A stretch of DNA of 64,000 nucleotides from Desulfovibrio sp. A2 (GCF_000226255.1 NZ_AGFG01000060.1:62001-126000), one strand, 5' to 3'. Shown: positions 45,287 through 54,059, numbered from the stretch's first letter. Numbers and translations: made by a program. The notes: generated by a model from the sequence alone, not told the origin.

Positions 45287-46264
45287 CTAGGCGTCGTGGC
45301 TGCCTTCCGGCCGCGCGGAAGGGGATGGGGATTCCGCGTGGCCATTCCGGCATCGGGCTGCATGACGGCAGGTGCGGCATTGCGTGTCATTGCAGACTTC
45401 CAGCTTCAGATGCACCCCCGCCACGTCCGGGTTGTCCCGGCGCAGGACGCCTTCAAGCCGCGCCGTGCATTGCTGGGCCTCGGCAAGGGATAGCCCGCGC
45501 GGCAGCACCACGTGCATGTCCACATAGATGTCGCGGCCTGACATCCACGCCCGTACGGCATGGACCGAAAGGCAATCTTCCGAGGTCGCGTGCCGCAGCG
45601 AGTTGTTCAGGCGCTGGAGCAGCGCGGCATCCGCTTCGTTCATGAGTCCCTTCACGGCATTGCGCACCAGCCCGTAGCCCGTGCGCACGATGTGCAGGGC
45701 CACGGCGCAGGCGATGGCGCCGTCCATCCACAGCCAGCCGGTCAGGCGGACGGCGGTCAGCCCGGCCAGCACCCCGGCGGTGGTATACACATCGGTAAGG
45801 ATGTGCCTGCCGTCGGCGATGAGGGTCATTGTGTTGGTGCTCCTGCCCACCCGAAGAAGGTGAAGCGCCAACACCAGATTGGCCGATGACGCCAGCACCG
45901 AGATGGCCAGCCCCATGTCGAGGCGGGTAAGGGGCAGTGGGTTGATGATGCGGGGCGCGGCCGTGATGATGATGCCGATGGCCGCCGCCAGGATGAGCGT
46001 TCCTTCGAAGAGCACGGAAAAGTATTCGATGCGGCCGTGCCCGTACGGGTGATCCTCGTCCGGAGGGGTTTGCGCCACATGTATGCTCCACATGGCGAAC
46101 CCGCTGGCAAGCACGTTGATGGTCGATTCCAGGGCGTCTGTGAGCAGGGCGGCTGAACCTGTCACCAGAAAGGCCAGCGATTTGAGCAACAGCACCAGGA
46201 TGCCGCCTGTGAATGCAGCCGCGATCGCCTTGCGGGGCGCGTTTCCGGTGTCGTTTTGTCTCAT
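45287..46264 (-). CDS. Cation diffusion facilitator (CDF) metal efflux protein
   Basis: The 325-residue protein has six predicted transmembrane helices (for example ILVLLLKSLAFLVTG, SVLASSANLVLALHLL) with metal-site motifs in helix II (LLTDALES) and helix V (HILTDVYTT). A cytoplasmic CDF C-terminal domain follows. The family exports Zn, Fe, Co or Mn in exchange for protons. The tail is unusual, with four cysteines in VCNDTQCRTCRHAARC, which may bind metal. I chose ATG 46264 (MRQND) because GGAGG lies six bases upstream. ATG 46276 overlaps that site. Confidence 0.9.
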   Translation of the reverse strand: MRQNDTGNAPRKAIAAAFTGGILVLLLKSLAFLVTGSAALLTDALESTINVLASGFAMWSIHVAQTPPDEDHPYGHGRIEYFSVLFEGTLILAAAIGIIITAAPRIINPLPLTRLDMGLAISVLASSANLVLALHLLRVGRSTNTMTLIADGRHILTDVYTTAGVLAGLTAVRLTGWLWMDGAIACAVALHIVRTGYGLVRNAVKGLMNEADAALLQRLNNSLRHATSEDCLSVHAVRAWMSGRDIYVDMHVVLPRGLSLAEAQQCTARLEGVLRRDNPDVAGVHLKLEVCNDTQCRTCRHAARCRNGHAESPSPSARPEGSHDA

Positions 46265-46616
46265 CGTCGCCTCCATGGGAAATGGGCCGATCTCCGGAGG
46301 ATGGTGTGAACAGGCTATGTTGCCGTTGCCCGAAAATCCATGAGTATTCGCATCCGGGATGGTGGCGCGGTGGCGGCGTGCGGCAGCCGATCTGCGGCGC
46401 GTGTGGAGGCATCGCTAGGCCCCTTGCACTACAAGGGCGCAGAAGTACAACGGGGCAGGGCGGCAAAGAGAGTGTCCCGCCACATCCTCATTGTGTCCAC
46501 GCCCTGACGTTACCTTGCCCGCCACCTTCTTCGCCCCGCCCCGTTCCCACCGCTTCGGAAATCGCGTATTGTCCAGCGTGACTGTCCCTAACGAGCAAAA
46601 CCCACGAGGCATGACC
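46265..46616. other. Divergent intergenic region (CDF gene and dhaK)
   Basis: This 352-bp region must hold promoters for both flanking operons. The only symmetric element I see is CCCTTG-CACTA-CAAGGG at 46421-46437, a 17-bp palindrome that could be an operator. No gene is evident. Confidence 0.4.
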
Positions 46617-47681
46617 ATGAAGAAATTGATCAATGCAGTGGAAAACGTGGTACGCGAACAGTTGCAGGGCATGGCGGCGGCGCATCCGGAACTGCGGGTG
46701 AACATCGACCCGCACTTCGTCTGCCGCAAGGAAATACCGCAGGGCAAGGTGGCCATCGTCTCCGGCGGCGGCAGCGGGCACGAACCCATGCACGGCGGCT
46801 TCGTCGGCCACGGCATGCTGGACGGAGCCTGCCCCGGCGAGGTGTTCACCTCGCCCACGCCCGACCAGATGTACGAGTGCGCAAAGGCCGTGGATCGCGG
46901 CGCGGGCGTGCTGTTCATTGTCAAGAACTACACCGGCGACGTGATGAACTTCGAAACAGCCGCAGAACTGTGCCACGCCGACGGCGTGAAGGTGCAGAAC
47001 ATCCTCATCGACGACGACGTGGCCGTGAAGGACAGCCTGTACACGGCCGGGCGGCGCGGCGTGGGCACCACCGTGCTGGCGGAAAAGATCGTGGGTGCGG
47101 CGGCGGAAGCCGGGTACGACCTGGACAAGTGCGCCGACCTGTGCCGCAAGGTGAACCAGTACGGCCGCTCCATGGGCATGGCGCTGACCCCGTGCACCGT
47201 GCCCGCCGCAGGCAAGCCCACCTTCGAACTGGCCGAGAACGAGATAGAGATCGGCATCGGCATCCACGGTGAGCCGGGCACCCAGCGCGCCCCCATGAAG
47301 CCCGTGGACGAACTGGTGCAGATCATGGCCACCACCATCATCGACGACCCGGCCTACACCCGCACCGTGCGCGAGTTCGACCGCGCCAGCGGCCAGTGGG
47401 TGGACAAGTCCCTGACCGATGCCCCCTTCGCCAAGGGCGACAAGGTCATCGCCTTCGTCAACAGCATGGGCGGCACCCCGGTCAGCGAACTGTACGCCGT
47501 ATACCGCAAGCTGGCCGAAATCTGCGGGGCGCGCGGCATCTCCATCGTGCGCAACCTGATCGGCCCGTACATCACCTCTCTGGAAATGCAGGGCTTTTCC
47601 ATCACCCTGCTGAAGGTGGACGACGAGATCCTGAAGTTCTGGGATGCGAAGGCTATCACCCCTGGCCTGCGCATGGGCTAG
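46617..47681 (+). CDS. dhaK: DhaK, dihydroxyacetone kinase subunit (PTS-dependent)
   Basis: The 354-residue protein aligns along its length with E. coli DhaK as I remember it, including [40 protein letters not shown] and GRRGVG. The substrate-binding His is in [10 protein letters not shown]. It binds dihydroxyacetone covalently and passes it to DhaL-ADP for phosphorylation. I chose ATG 46617 (MKKLINAV) because GAGG lies seven bases upstream. The ATG six bases earlier is too close. dhaL and dhaM follow. Confidence 0.95.
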   Translation: MKKLINAVENVVREQLQGMAAAHPELRVNIDPHFVCRKEIPQGKVAIVSGGGSGHEPMHGGFVGHGMLDGACPGEVFTSPTPDQMYECAKAVDRGAGVLFIVKNYTGDVMNFETAAELCHADGVKVQNILIDDDVAVKDSLYTAGRRGVGTTVLAEKIVGAAAEAGYDLDKCADLCRKVNQYGRSMGMALTPCTVPAAGKPTFELAENEIEIGIGIHGEPGTQRAPMKPVDELVQIMATTIIDDPAYTRTVREFDRASGQWVDKSLTDAPFAKGDKVIAFVNSMGGTPVSELYAVYRKLAEICGARGISIVRNLIGPYITSLEMQGFSITLLKVDDEILKFWDAKAITPGLRMG

Positions 47682-47683
47682 GG

Positions 47684-47815
47684 GCGGGTTGTGGTCCTTT
47701 TGTCCGCTGCCTTCGTCAGCAGGTTTTTTCATTCCGGTCACGTACGATAAGAGTACGCTCCCTTCATGAAAAATCCCTGCTTCCTTGGCAGCGAACAAAA
47801 ATCCTCACAACCCGC
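47684..47815 (+). repeat. Structured intercistronic repeat, copy B (between dhaK and dhaL)
   Basis: A 132-bp element that folds end to end. The outer arms are GCGGGTTGTG/CACAACCCGC, then TTTTGTCCGCTGCC/GGCAGCGAACAAAA, then the inner GCAGGTTTTTTCAT/ATGAAAAATCCCTGC. They enclose a 33-nt loop beginning TCCGGTCACG and ending CTCCCTTC. It starts three bases after the dhaK stop. The loop is shared with copies A and C. Confidence 0.85.
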
Positions 47816-47939
47816 GCAGATGCGGTAGCGCAGCGCACGGCGATTGCTAGCGGCGTAGCGTAGCAAAAGCCCAGAGCGCACCAGTCAGGCGCAAAGCTAG
47901 CGTATTTCGCCAGAGTCAAACTCCCTTTGAATGTGAATC

Positions 47940-47978
47940 CCGGTCCGGCCGGTGGCCATGCGCCGCCCGCCGGACCGG
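47940..47978 (+). terminator. Hairpin in the dhaL leader
   Basis: CCGGTCCGGC pairs perfectly with GCCGGACCGG across a 19-nt loop, about 70 bases before dhaL. No T-run follows, so it is more likely an mRNA processing or attenuation structure than a full terminator. Confidence 0.45.
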
Positions 47979-48049
47979 AATCCGTACACGCGGATGGCGG
48001 TTCACGCCATTTTCACCAATTCACCGCAGCCTCCCACAAGGATGCCCCC

Positions 48050-48682
48050 ATGCAGATCACCCGCGACCACATCCTCACATGGCTCGCCAAGCTGGGCGAT
48101 ATCATGCGCGACAACCGCTCGTATCTCACCGATCTCGACGCCGCCATCGGCGACGCCGACCACGGCATCAACATGGACCGGGGCTTCAGCAAGGTGCAGG
48201 AAAAGCTGCCTACCTTCGCGGACAAGGACATCGGCGCGATTCTGAAGGACACCGGCATGCTGCTGCTGTCCACCGTGGGCGGGGCCAGCGGCCCCCTGTA
48301 CGGCACCTTTTTCATGAAGGCCGGGCTTGCCGTGGCGGGCAAGGAAGCCCTGGACGCCCCCGACGTGCAGGCCCTGCTGGACGCCGGGGTAGAGGGCGTG
48401 GTCTCGCGCGGGCGGCCCGTGCTGCACGACAAGACCATGTTCGACGCCTGGAAGCCCGCCATCGACGCCTACCGCAGCGCCGTGGCGGGCGGAGGCGACC
48501 TGTCCGCCGGGCTGGATGCCGCCGTTGCTGCGGCGGAAGAAGGCATGCGCGCCACCATACCGATGCAGGCCCGCAAGGGCCGCGCCAGCTACCTTGGCGA
48601 GCGCAGCATCGGCCATCAGGACCCCGGGGCTACCTCCACGGTGTTGTTGCTGGCCGCCCTGCGCGACGTGGTGCGGGGATAG
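48050..48682 (+). CDS. dhaL: DhaL, ADP-binding dihydroxyacetone kinase subunit
   Basis: The 210-residue protein has the DhaL hallmarks. The magnesium-binding Asp residues are in TDLDAAIGDADHGINMDRGF. The nucleotide loop is TVGGASGPLYG, and the C-terminal SYLGERSIGHQDPGATST is also present. It carries the ADP coenzyme that DhaM rephosphorylates. AAGGA precedes ATG 48050. dhaM begins 3 bases after its stop. Confidence 0.95.
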   Translation: MQITRDHILTWLAKLGDIMRDNRSYLTDLDAAIGDADHGINMDRGFSKVQEKLPTFADKDIGAILKDTGMLLLSTVGGASGPLYGTFFMKAGLAVAGKEALDAPDVQALLDAGVEGVVSRGRPVLHDKTMFDAWKPAIDAYRSAVAGGGDLSAGLDAAVAAAEEGMRATIPMQARKGRASYLGERSIGHQDPGATSTVLLLAALRDVVRG

Positions 48683-48685
48683 CCC

Positions 48686-51190
48686 ATGGTCGGCATCGTC
48701 GTCGTCACGCACAGCGCCGTGCTTGGGCAGGGCGTGAAGGAACTGGCGGATCAGATGACGCAGGGCCGCGTGCCGCTGGCCGTGGCGGGCGGCATCGACG
48801 ACCCGGAACACCCCATCGGCACCGACCCCGTACGGGTCATGGCCGCCATAGAAGAGGTGCAGCAGGGCGACGGCGTGCTGGTGCTGATGGACCTTGGCAG
48901 CGCGCTGATGAGCGCGGAAACCGCTCTGGATCTGCTACCACCGGAAGTGGCGGCGCAGGTGCGGCTGTGCGCGGCTCCGCTGGTGGAAGGCGTCATGGCC
49001 GCCGCCGTGCAGGCGTCCATCGGGGCGGATCTGGACACGGTTGCCCGCGAGGCGGAATCCGCCCTTGCGGTAAAGGCGGAACTGCTGGGCATGGCCCCGC
49101 CGCAGAGCGAGCCAGCGCCGGATGCCACGCCTGCCGCACCGGCCACAGCGGGCGGCCAGGAATTGACCCTGATGGTGCCCAATCGCCTTGGGCTGCACGC
49201 CCGGCCCGCCGCGCGCATCGTCACCGCCCTTGGCCCCTTCGTGGCCGAGGTGCAGCTGGTGCGGGGCGACCGGGTGGTTTCCGCCCGCTCGGTGAACCGC
49301 ATCGCCACGCTGGCCGTGCGCGGCGGCGACACGGTAACCTTCCGGGCCACCGGGGCCGACGCCGCGCAAGCCCTGAAGGCACTGGCCGATCTTGCGGCGG
49401 AGAACTTCGGCGATTTGCCCGATGTGGTAGGCACCTCTGCCCCGGCGGCGCAGGGCAAACCCGCTGCGGCGGGTGCGCCCGTCGCCAGGGGGGGCGTGCC
49501 CGCTTCCCCGGGCATTGCCATGGGACCAGCCGTCTGGCACCGCCCGGAGTTCGATGCGCCGCCGCCTAGCCTCGTGGCGGGCGATCCGGACAGCGAGGCC
49601 GCCCGGCTGGAAGCGGCGCTGGACGCCGCCCGCAAGGAACTGGCCGCGCTGGAGCGGCGCACCGCCGCCATGGCGGGCAAGCAGGAGGCGGAAATCTTCG
49701 TCATGCACCGCCTGCTGCTGGATGACGCCACCATCGCCGGGGATGCGCGCCAGCGCATCGCAGAGCGGCACGAACCCGCCGAGGCGGCATGGTATGCGGT
49801 GATCGACCAGGCGGCGGAAAGTTTCCGGCAACTGCCGGAAGGCTACATGCGCGAACGCGCGGCCGATCTCGTGGACGTGGGCGCGCGCGTGCTGCGTCTG
49901 CTGACCGGCGCGCCGCCTTCCGGCCCGCGACTGGACCGGCCCTCGGTGCTGCTGGCCGCCGACCTTGGCCCCTCGGACATGGCCCATCTGGACCCCGCGC
50001 TGGTGCTGGGCATCGTCACCGCGCAGGGCGGGGCCACCTCGCACGCTGCCATCCTGGCCCGGTCCATGGGCATTCCGGCTGTGGCAGGCGCGGGCGCGCT
50101 GGCCGCCAACGTGGCCGACGGCGTCACCGTGGCGCTGGACGGGTCCACCGGAGAGGTGTGGATTGCCCCCGCGCCCGACGTGCGGGCGTCCATCGAATCC
50201 CGCCGCGCCGCGTGGCTGGCCGCGCGCGAGGCCGCGCTGGCCGGGGCCGCCCGCCCCGCCGTGACCACGGACGGCCGCCACGTGCACGTGCATGCCAACA
50301 TCGGCTCCCCGGCCGACGCCCCCCCCGCCCTGAAAAACGGCGCGGAAGGCGTGGGCCTGTTCCGCACCGAATTCCTGTTCCTGGACCGCGCCGCCGCACC
50401 GGACGAGGAGGAGCAGCGCGCCGCCTACGTGGCCGCCGCCGTCGCCATGCCCGGCCTGCCGGTGGTGGTGCGCACCCTGGACATTGGCGGCGACAAGCCG
50501 GTGCCCTACCTGGGCGACTTCGCGGCGGGAGAGGACAACCCCTTCCTGGGGCTGCGCGGCATCCGCTTCTGCCTGGCCCGGCGCGAACTGTTCCTGACCC
50601 AGTTGCGCGCCCTGCTGCGCGCCGCGGCGGAACACCCCCTGCGGGTCATGTTCCCCATGGTGGCCCACCCCGGCGAACTGGCCGCCGCAAAGGCCATGCT
50701 GGAAGAGGCCCGCGCCGCGCTGACGACGCAAGGCCTGCCCCACGGTCCGGTGGAGGTGGGCATCATGGTCGAGGTGCCCGCCGCCGTGGCCCTGGCCGAT
50801 CAGCTGGCCCGCGAGTCGGCGTTCTTCAGCATCGGCACCAACGACCTGGCCCAGTACGTCATGGCCGCGGACAGGGGCAACGCCGCCGTGGCCGACCTGT
50901 CGGACGCCCTGCACCCTGCCGTGCTCCGCATGGTGCGCGACACCGTGGCGGCGGGCAACGCAGCGGGCATTCCCGTGGCTATGTGCGGCGAACTAGCGGG
51001 CAGCGCGGAGGCCATCCCGCTGCTGGTGGGGCTGGGGCTGGATGAACTGAGCATGAACGGCCCGGCCATTCCGCGCGCCAAGGACGTGGTGCGCGGGTGC
51101 GACATGGCGGCCTGCGCCGCGCTTGCGGAACGGGCGCTGGAACTGCCCGATGCCGCCGCCGTGCGCCGGTTGCTGAAAGGCGGCGGGTAG
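48686..51190 (+). CDS. dhaM: DhaM, PTS EIIA-HPr-Enzyme I fusion protein
   Basis: The 834-residue protein has three modules. The first is a DhaM/EIIA-Man domain (1-135, active H9 in VVVTHSAVLGQG). The second is HPr (about 155-245, active H171 in RLGLHARPAARIV). The third is a full-length Enzyme I (about 265-834, active H453 in GGATSHAAILARSMG, PEP-binding RTEFLFL and GTNDLAQYVMAADRG). It transfers phosphate from PEP to DhaL-bound ADP. E. coli DhaM carries only a truncated Enzyme I, so this version may be self-sufficient. A terminator follows. Confidence 0.93.
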   Translation: MVGIVVVTHSAVLGQGVKELADQMTQGRVPLAVAGGIDDPEHPIGTDPVRVMAAIEEVQQGDGVLVLMDLGSALMSAETALDLLPPEVAAQVRLCAAPLVEGVMAAAVQASIGADLDTVAREAESALAVKAELLGMAPPQSEPAPDATPAAPATAGGQELTLMVPNRLGLHARPAARIVTALGPFVAEVQLVRGDRVVSARSVNRIATLAVRGGDTVTFRATGADAAQALKALADLAAENFGDLPDVVGTSAPAAQGKPAAAGAPVARGGVPASPGIAMGPAVWHRPEFDAPPPSLVAGDPDSEAARLEAALDAARKELAALERRTAAMAGKQEAEIFVMHRLLLDDATIAGDARQRIAERHEPAEAAWYAVIDQAAESFRQLPEGYMRERAADLVDVGARVLRLLTGAPPSGPRLDRPSVLLAADLGPSDMAHLDPALVLGIVTAQGGATSHAAILARSMGIPAVAGAGALAANVADGVTVALDGSTGEVWIAPAPDVRASIESRRAAWLAAREAALAGAARPAVTTDGRHVHVHANIGSPADAPPALKNGAEGVGLFRTEFLFLDRAAAPDEEEQRAAYVAAAVAMPGLPVVVRTLDIGGDKPVPYLGDFAAGEDNPFLGLRGIRFCLARRELFLTQLRALLRAAAEHPLRVMFPMVAHPGELAAAKAMLEEARAALTTQGLPHGPVEVGIMVEVPAAVALADQLARESAFFSIGTNDLAQYVMAADRGNAAVADLSDALHPAVLRMVRDTVAAGNAAGIPVAMCGELAGSAEAIPLLVGLGLDELSMNGPAIPRAKDVVRGCDMAACAALAERALELPDAAAVRRLLKGGG

Positions 51191-51220
51191 ACGGGCGGGC
51201 AGGTTGTGACCACGAAATGA

Positions 51221-51255
51221 AAAGGGCCGCGCGGTGGAGCATCGCGCGGCCCTTT
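51221..51255 (+). terminator. Terminator after dhaM
   Basis: AAAGGGCCGCGCG pairs perfectly with CGCGCGGCCCTTT across a 9-nt loop. The T-run is short, but the stem is strong and well placed, 30 bases after the stop. Confidence 0.75.
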
Positions 51256-51466
51256 CGCGTGGGGTACGGGCGCAAACGCGGCAAGGCGGAACCGTCTGGT
51301 GACAGTGCCGCCTTGCCGTTGCATTCAAAGGCCGTGCGCAAGCACACGGCCGAAAAGCCGTACGCGCCGTGCCCGCAACCATCCTTTCCCGGAACCGACC
51401 CACGCCGGAAGAACACCCGGCGCGACGCGGAACATCACGGGAGAGGGGCGGGCATGCCCGAAGCCG

Positions 51467-51778
51467 CTAGCCGAACAGGTCCTGTTCTTCCTTGAGCAGC
51501 TTTTCGGCCACGGCGCGCGAGTCCACCTGGTACTCGCCGGATTCCACCTTGCTCTTCAGCGCGTCCACCTTTTCCTGCCGCACGTCTGGCGCGGCAAGGG
51601 CGGCGGAATACGCCTCGGTGCGCAGCTTGGCCTCGTCGGAAAGGCTTACCCGGTCCCCCTGCGCGGAGGACGCGGCGTCACCTTCCTTGCGGGCGGCGTT
51701 GCGCTTGGTCTGGAGCTCGGACTGTTCCAGCTTGGCCCTGTATGGGTCCAGGTTCTTGAGATAGTTCTTGATTTCCAT
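51467..51778 (-). CDS. flgM: FlgM, anti-sigma-28 factor
   Basis: The 103-residue protein has the FlgM C-terminal sigma-28-binding region (DRVSLSDEAKLRTEAYSAAL, then VDALKSKVESGEYQVDSRAV and AEKLLKEEQDLF). FlgM holds FliA inactive until the flagellar hook is complete and is then exported. The N-terminal 35 residues are Lys-rich and probably unfolded. GGGGAGG precedes ATG 51778. It follows a co-directional hypothetical gene whose promoter looks sigma-28-dependent, giving feedback control. Confidence 0.9.
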   Translation of the reverse strand: MEIKNYLKNLDPYRAKLEQSELQTKRNAARKEGDAASSAQGDRVSLSDEAKLRTEAYSAALAAPDVRQEKVDALKSKVESGEYQVDSRAVAEKLLKEEQDLFG

Positions 51779-51826
51779 GGTAACCTCCCCGGGGGAGCAT
51801 ACCGTTTATCGGTTCGCGCTGACCGC

Positions 51827-52243
51827 CTAGAGCATGGTGTCGTCCACTGTTTCGAGAGCTATGTGCCACAGCCGGTCCAGGATTCTCGCCTTCTCCGCTG
51901 GCGCTACCTCGACGGGGCCTGCTGGCCCGGAGCGGAACACCTGAATGTCCAGCTGCGTCGGAGGATACGTGAAGGTGAGCGTTTCTCCCAGTTCCTTTTC
52001 CAGCTTCTGGCGAATCTCTCGTACGACGGGGTTGTCACTTCCCGCAAGCAGAAGGTTTTCCATGATCTCGCGAGCTACGCGTTCCACCATGAACCTGCGC
52101 TTCACCTCGGGAGGAATGGCGCTTTCCTCCTCGCCCGCCGCCAGACGCATGGCCTGCCGATAGCGGGCCAGCCTGCGTGCGGTTACAAGCTGCTTGTCGT
52201 AGTTCAGCAGCATGTTGCGAAGGTAAAACGAGTTCGTGGTCAC
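51827..52243 (-). CDS. Conserved hypothetical protein, flagellar operon partner of flgM
   Basis: The 138-residue protein is helical and charged (MTTNSFYLRNMLLNYDKQLV, EEESAIPPEVKRRFMVERVA, then REIMENLLLAG) with no signal peptide or known motif. It lies 48 bases upstream of flgM on the same strand behind a sigma-28-like promoter, so a late flagellar role is likely. A protein at this position accompanies flgM in D. vulgaris as I recall. The start is GTG 52243, six bases after GGGGAG. Confidence 0.85.
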   Translation of the reverse strand: MTTNSFYLRNMLLNYDKQLVTARRLARYRQAMRLAAGEEESAIPPEVKRRFMVERVAREIMENLLLAGSDNPVVREIRQKLEKELGETLTFTYPPTQLDIQVFRSGPAGPVEVAPAEKARILDRLWHIALETVDDTML

Positions 52244-52264
52244 GGTAGTCTCCCCTCGTATCGC

Positions 52265-52292
52265 CTATCGGCATCCCCGAGGGGGAACTTTA
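52265..52292 (-). promoter_or_regulatory. Sigma-28 (FliA)-type promoter of the flgM operon
   Basis: The minus strand carries TAAAGTT (from 52292) and GCCGATAG (52272-52265), with 16 bases between TAAA and GCCGATAG. The enteric FliA consensus is TAAA-N15-GCCGATAA. The start codon lies about 22 bases downstream of the -10 element. Confidence 0.7.
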
Positions 52293-52440
52293 GGGGGCGG
52301 ACGCATCTTTTCCGAAAAAATTTTTCGGGCAATGCGGTGAGGGAAGACCCGCCCATGCACTCACACCTCCTATCGGCGGCTGGCGCGGAAACATTAGGTG
52401 GTTTTGGGGTGCGACTGCATTCTTCTGGGGTAGGTAGGGT

Positions 52441-52486
52441 TATCCCCCGGTGTGCATTGGGTGTTTCGCATGCACATGGGGGGATA
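52441..52486. promoter_or_regulatory. Long imperfect hairpin upstream of maf
   Basis: TATCCCCC and TGTGCAT on the left pair with ATGCACA and GGGGGATA on the right, a 17-bp stem with two mismatches and a 12-nt loop. The gap between the flgM operon and maf also holds a short palindrome, CCGAAAAA-A-TTTTTCGG (52312-52328). Either could be a regulatory or boundary element. Confidence 0.45.
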
Positions 52487-52686
52487 TGAATGCACTGTCA
52501 CATGGTGGAGTGGGTACATGCATGCGGTATGGCGGAAAGCGGGCGTGCTTGCGCCCGGCGTCGCCATGGGGCATGACACGCGAAACGCGCCGCACGTCGG
52601 GCCGCCCGACCCGCAAAGGGGCCACGGATAGTGCGCCCCCCGGATTGGGGCGCGGACGCCGCATTTCTTCCCGGAGCAATGAACGC

Positions 52687-53385
52687 ATGACCGATGTGCT
52701 TTCGATGATGCAAGACCGTTCGGCGGATTGCGCCGATGTTTCCGACAGCGCCGCGCCCGCCCTGTCCGCCCTGTCAGGCGGACCTTTCCGGGTGCTGGCC
52801 CCCGTGGTGCTGGCCTCCGCTTCGCCCCGCCGCCGCGAGTTTCTGGAGTCTCTGGGCCTTGCCTTCGAGGTCTACGGTAACGGAGCGGCCGAGCCCGATC
52901 CCCTGCCCGGCGAACCCCCGGCGGACTATGCCCGCCGCGCGGCCGAGGCCAAGGCAGCCTCGGTGGCCGCGTCCCGCCCCGGGTGCCCCGGTTCCGTGGT
53001 CATCGCGGCGGACACGGTGGTGGCCCTGCACGGCGAGATCATGGGCAAGCCGCAGGACCGCGCCGACGCGGTGCGCATGCTCACGCGGCTGGCCGGGCAC
53101 ACCCACGAGGTGGTCAGCGCCTGCTGCGTGGCCCTGCCCGGCGGCACGCGCGAAACCTTTCACGCCGTCACCCGGGTGACCATGTGGAATGCCCCACCCG
53201 CCGCGCTGGCCGCCTATGCCGCCACGGGCGAACCCGACGACAAGGCCGGGGCCTACGGCATTCAGGGCGTGGGCGCGTTTCTGGTGGAATCCATCGACGG
53301 TTCGTGGAGCAACGTGGTGGGGCTGCCGGTGGCGGAACTGGTCCGGCTGCTGCTGCATCACGGGGCCATCGAGCCGGTGGCGTAG
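52687..53385 (+). CDS. maf: Maf family nucleotide pyrophosphatase
   Basis: The 232-residue protein has the Maf signature VVLASASPRRREFLESLG near residue 40. It also has VIAADTVVALHGEIMGKPQD, then GAYGIQGVGAFLVESIDGSW and SNVVGLPVAEL. Maf proteins hydrolyse non-canonical or canonical nucleoside triphosphates to monophosphates and were linked to septum inhibition. The first 36 residues extend beyond the usual start. ATG 52687 is preceded by GGAG. A start nearer residue 36 is conceivable but has no better ribosome binding site. pgpA follows 58 bases later. Confidence 0.92.
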   Translation: MTDVLSMMQDRSADCADVSDSAAPALSALSGGPFRVLAPVVLASASPRRREFLESLGLAFEVYGNGAAEPDPLPGEPPADYARRAAEAKAASVAASRPGCPGSVVIAADTVVALHGEIMGKPQDRADAVRMLTRLAGHTHEVVSACCVALPGGTRETFHAVTRVTMWNAPPAALAAYAATGEPDDKAGAYGIQGVGAFLVESIDGSWSNVVGLPVAELVRLLLHHGAIEPVA

Positions 53386-53443
53386 CAGGCGGCGGAAAAC
53401 GACGACGGGGACGCCCCCGATACGCAGGACAGGGAGCACACGC

Positions 53444-53968
53444 ATGAGCGCGACGAACGACAACGGGACGGAATGCCGCACCCCGCCGGATGACCTTCAG
53501 GGACTGGCCAGGCTGGCGCTGGAGGTTGCCCGCGTGTGGTACGCCGGGCGCAGCCCGGTGGCCCCCGGCACCGTGGGGTCCGCCGTGGCCGCGCTGCTGG
53601 CCCCGTGGCTGTTCCTGCCGCTGTCCTTCGGCTGGCGTGTGGCGGCGTTGCTGGTGGTGTTTTGCGCCGGGGCCTGGGCTGCTGGCCGCGCGGCGCGGCT
53701 GCTTGGCCGGTGCGACCCCGGTAGCGTGGTCATCGACGAGGTGGCCGGGCAGTGGACGGCCATGCTGCCCTTCGCCACGCTGTCGCCGCTGGGGGTGCTG
53801 GCCGCCTTCGTGCTGTTCCGCGTGTTCGATATCCTGAAGCCGGGCCCCGTGGGGGCGTCGGAGTCATGGTTTGAAGGCGGCCCCGGCATCATGATCGACG
53901 ACGTGGTGGCCGGGGTGTGCGCGGCGGCCGTGCTGGCCGTGCTGTCGTGGCTGGGGCTGCCGGTCTGA
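53444..53968 (+). CDS. pgpA: PgpA, phosphatidylglycerophosphatase A
   Basis: The 174-residue membrane protein has the PgpA motifs (SPVAPGTVGSAVAAL, GSVVIDEVAGQW, FRVFDILKPGPVG and GGPGIMIDDVVAGV) and three or four hydrophobic helices. It dephosphorylates phosphatidylglycerol phosphate in phospholipid synthesis. The N-terminal 20 residues are hydrophilic. GGGAG precedes ATG 53444. A converging LysE-type gene lies beyond a strong shared hairpin. Confidence 0.92.
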   Translation: MSATNDNGTECRTPPDDLQGLARLALEVARVWYAGRSPVAPGTVGSAVAALLAPWLFLPLSFGWRVAALLVVFCAGAWAAGRAARLLGRCDPGSVVIDEVAGQWTAMLPFATLSPLGVLAAFVLFRVFDILKPGPVGASESWFEGGPGIMIDDVVAGVCAAAVLAVLSWLGLPV

Positions 53969-54000
53969 CGGCAGGGCAGGGCGGCAGGGCAGGGCGGCAG
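53969..54000. repeat. 13-bp tandem repeat (2.5 units) after pgpA
   Basis: CGGCAGGGCAGGG is repeated exactly at 53969 and 53982 and partly at 53995, directly after the pgpA stop. Confidence 0.85.
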
Positions 54001-54059
54001 CGAAGCGCAGGCGGCGTTGTCCGCCGGGTCTTGAGAGCTTTTTGGGGCACAGCCTTGCG

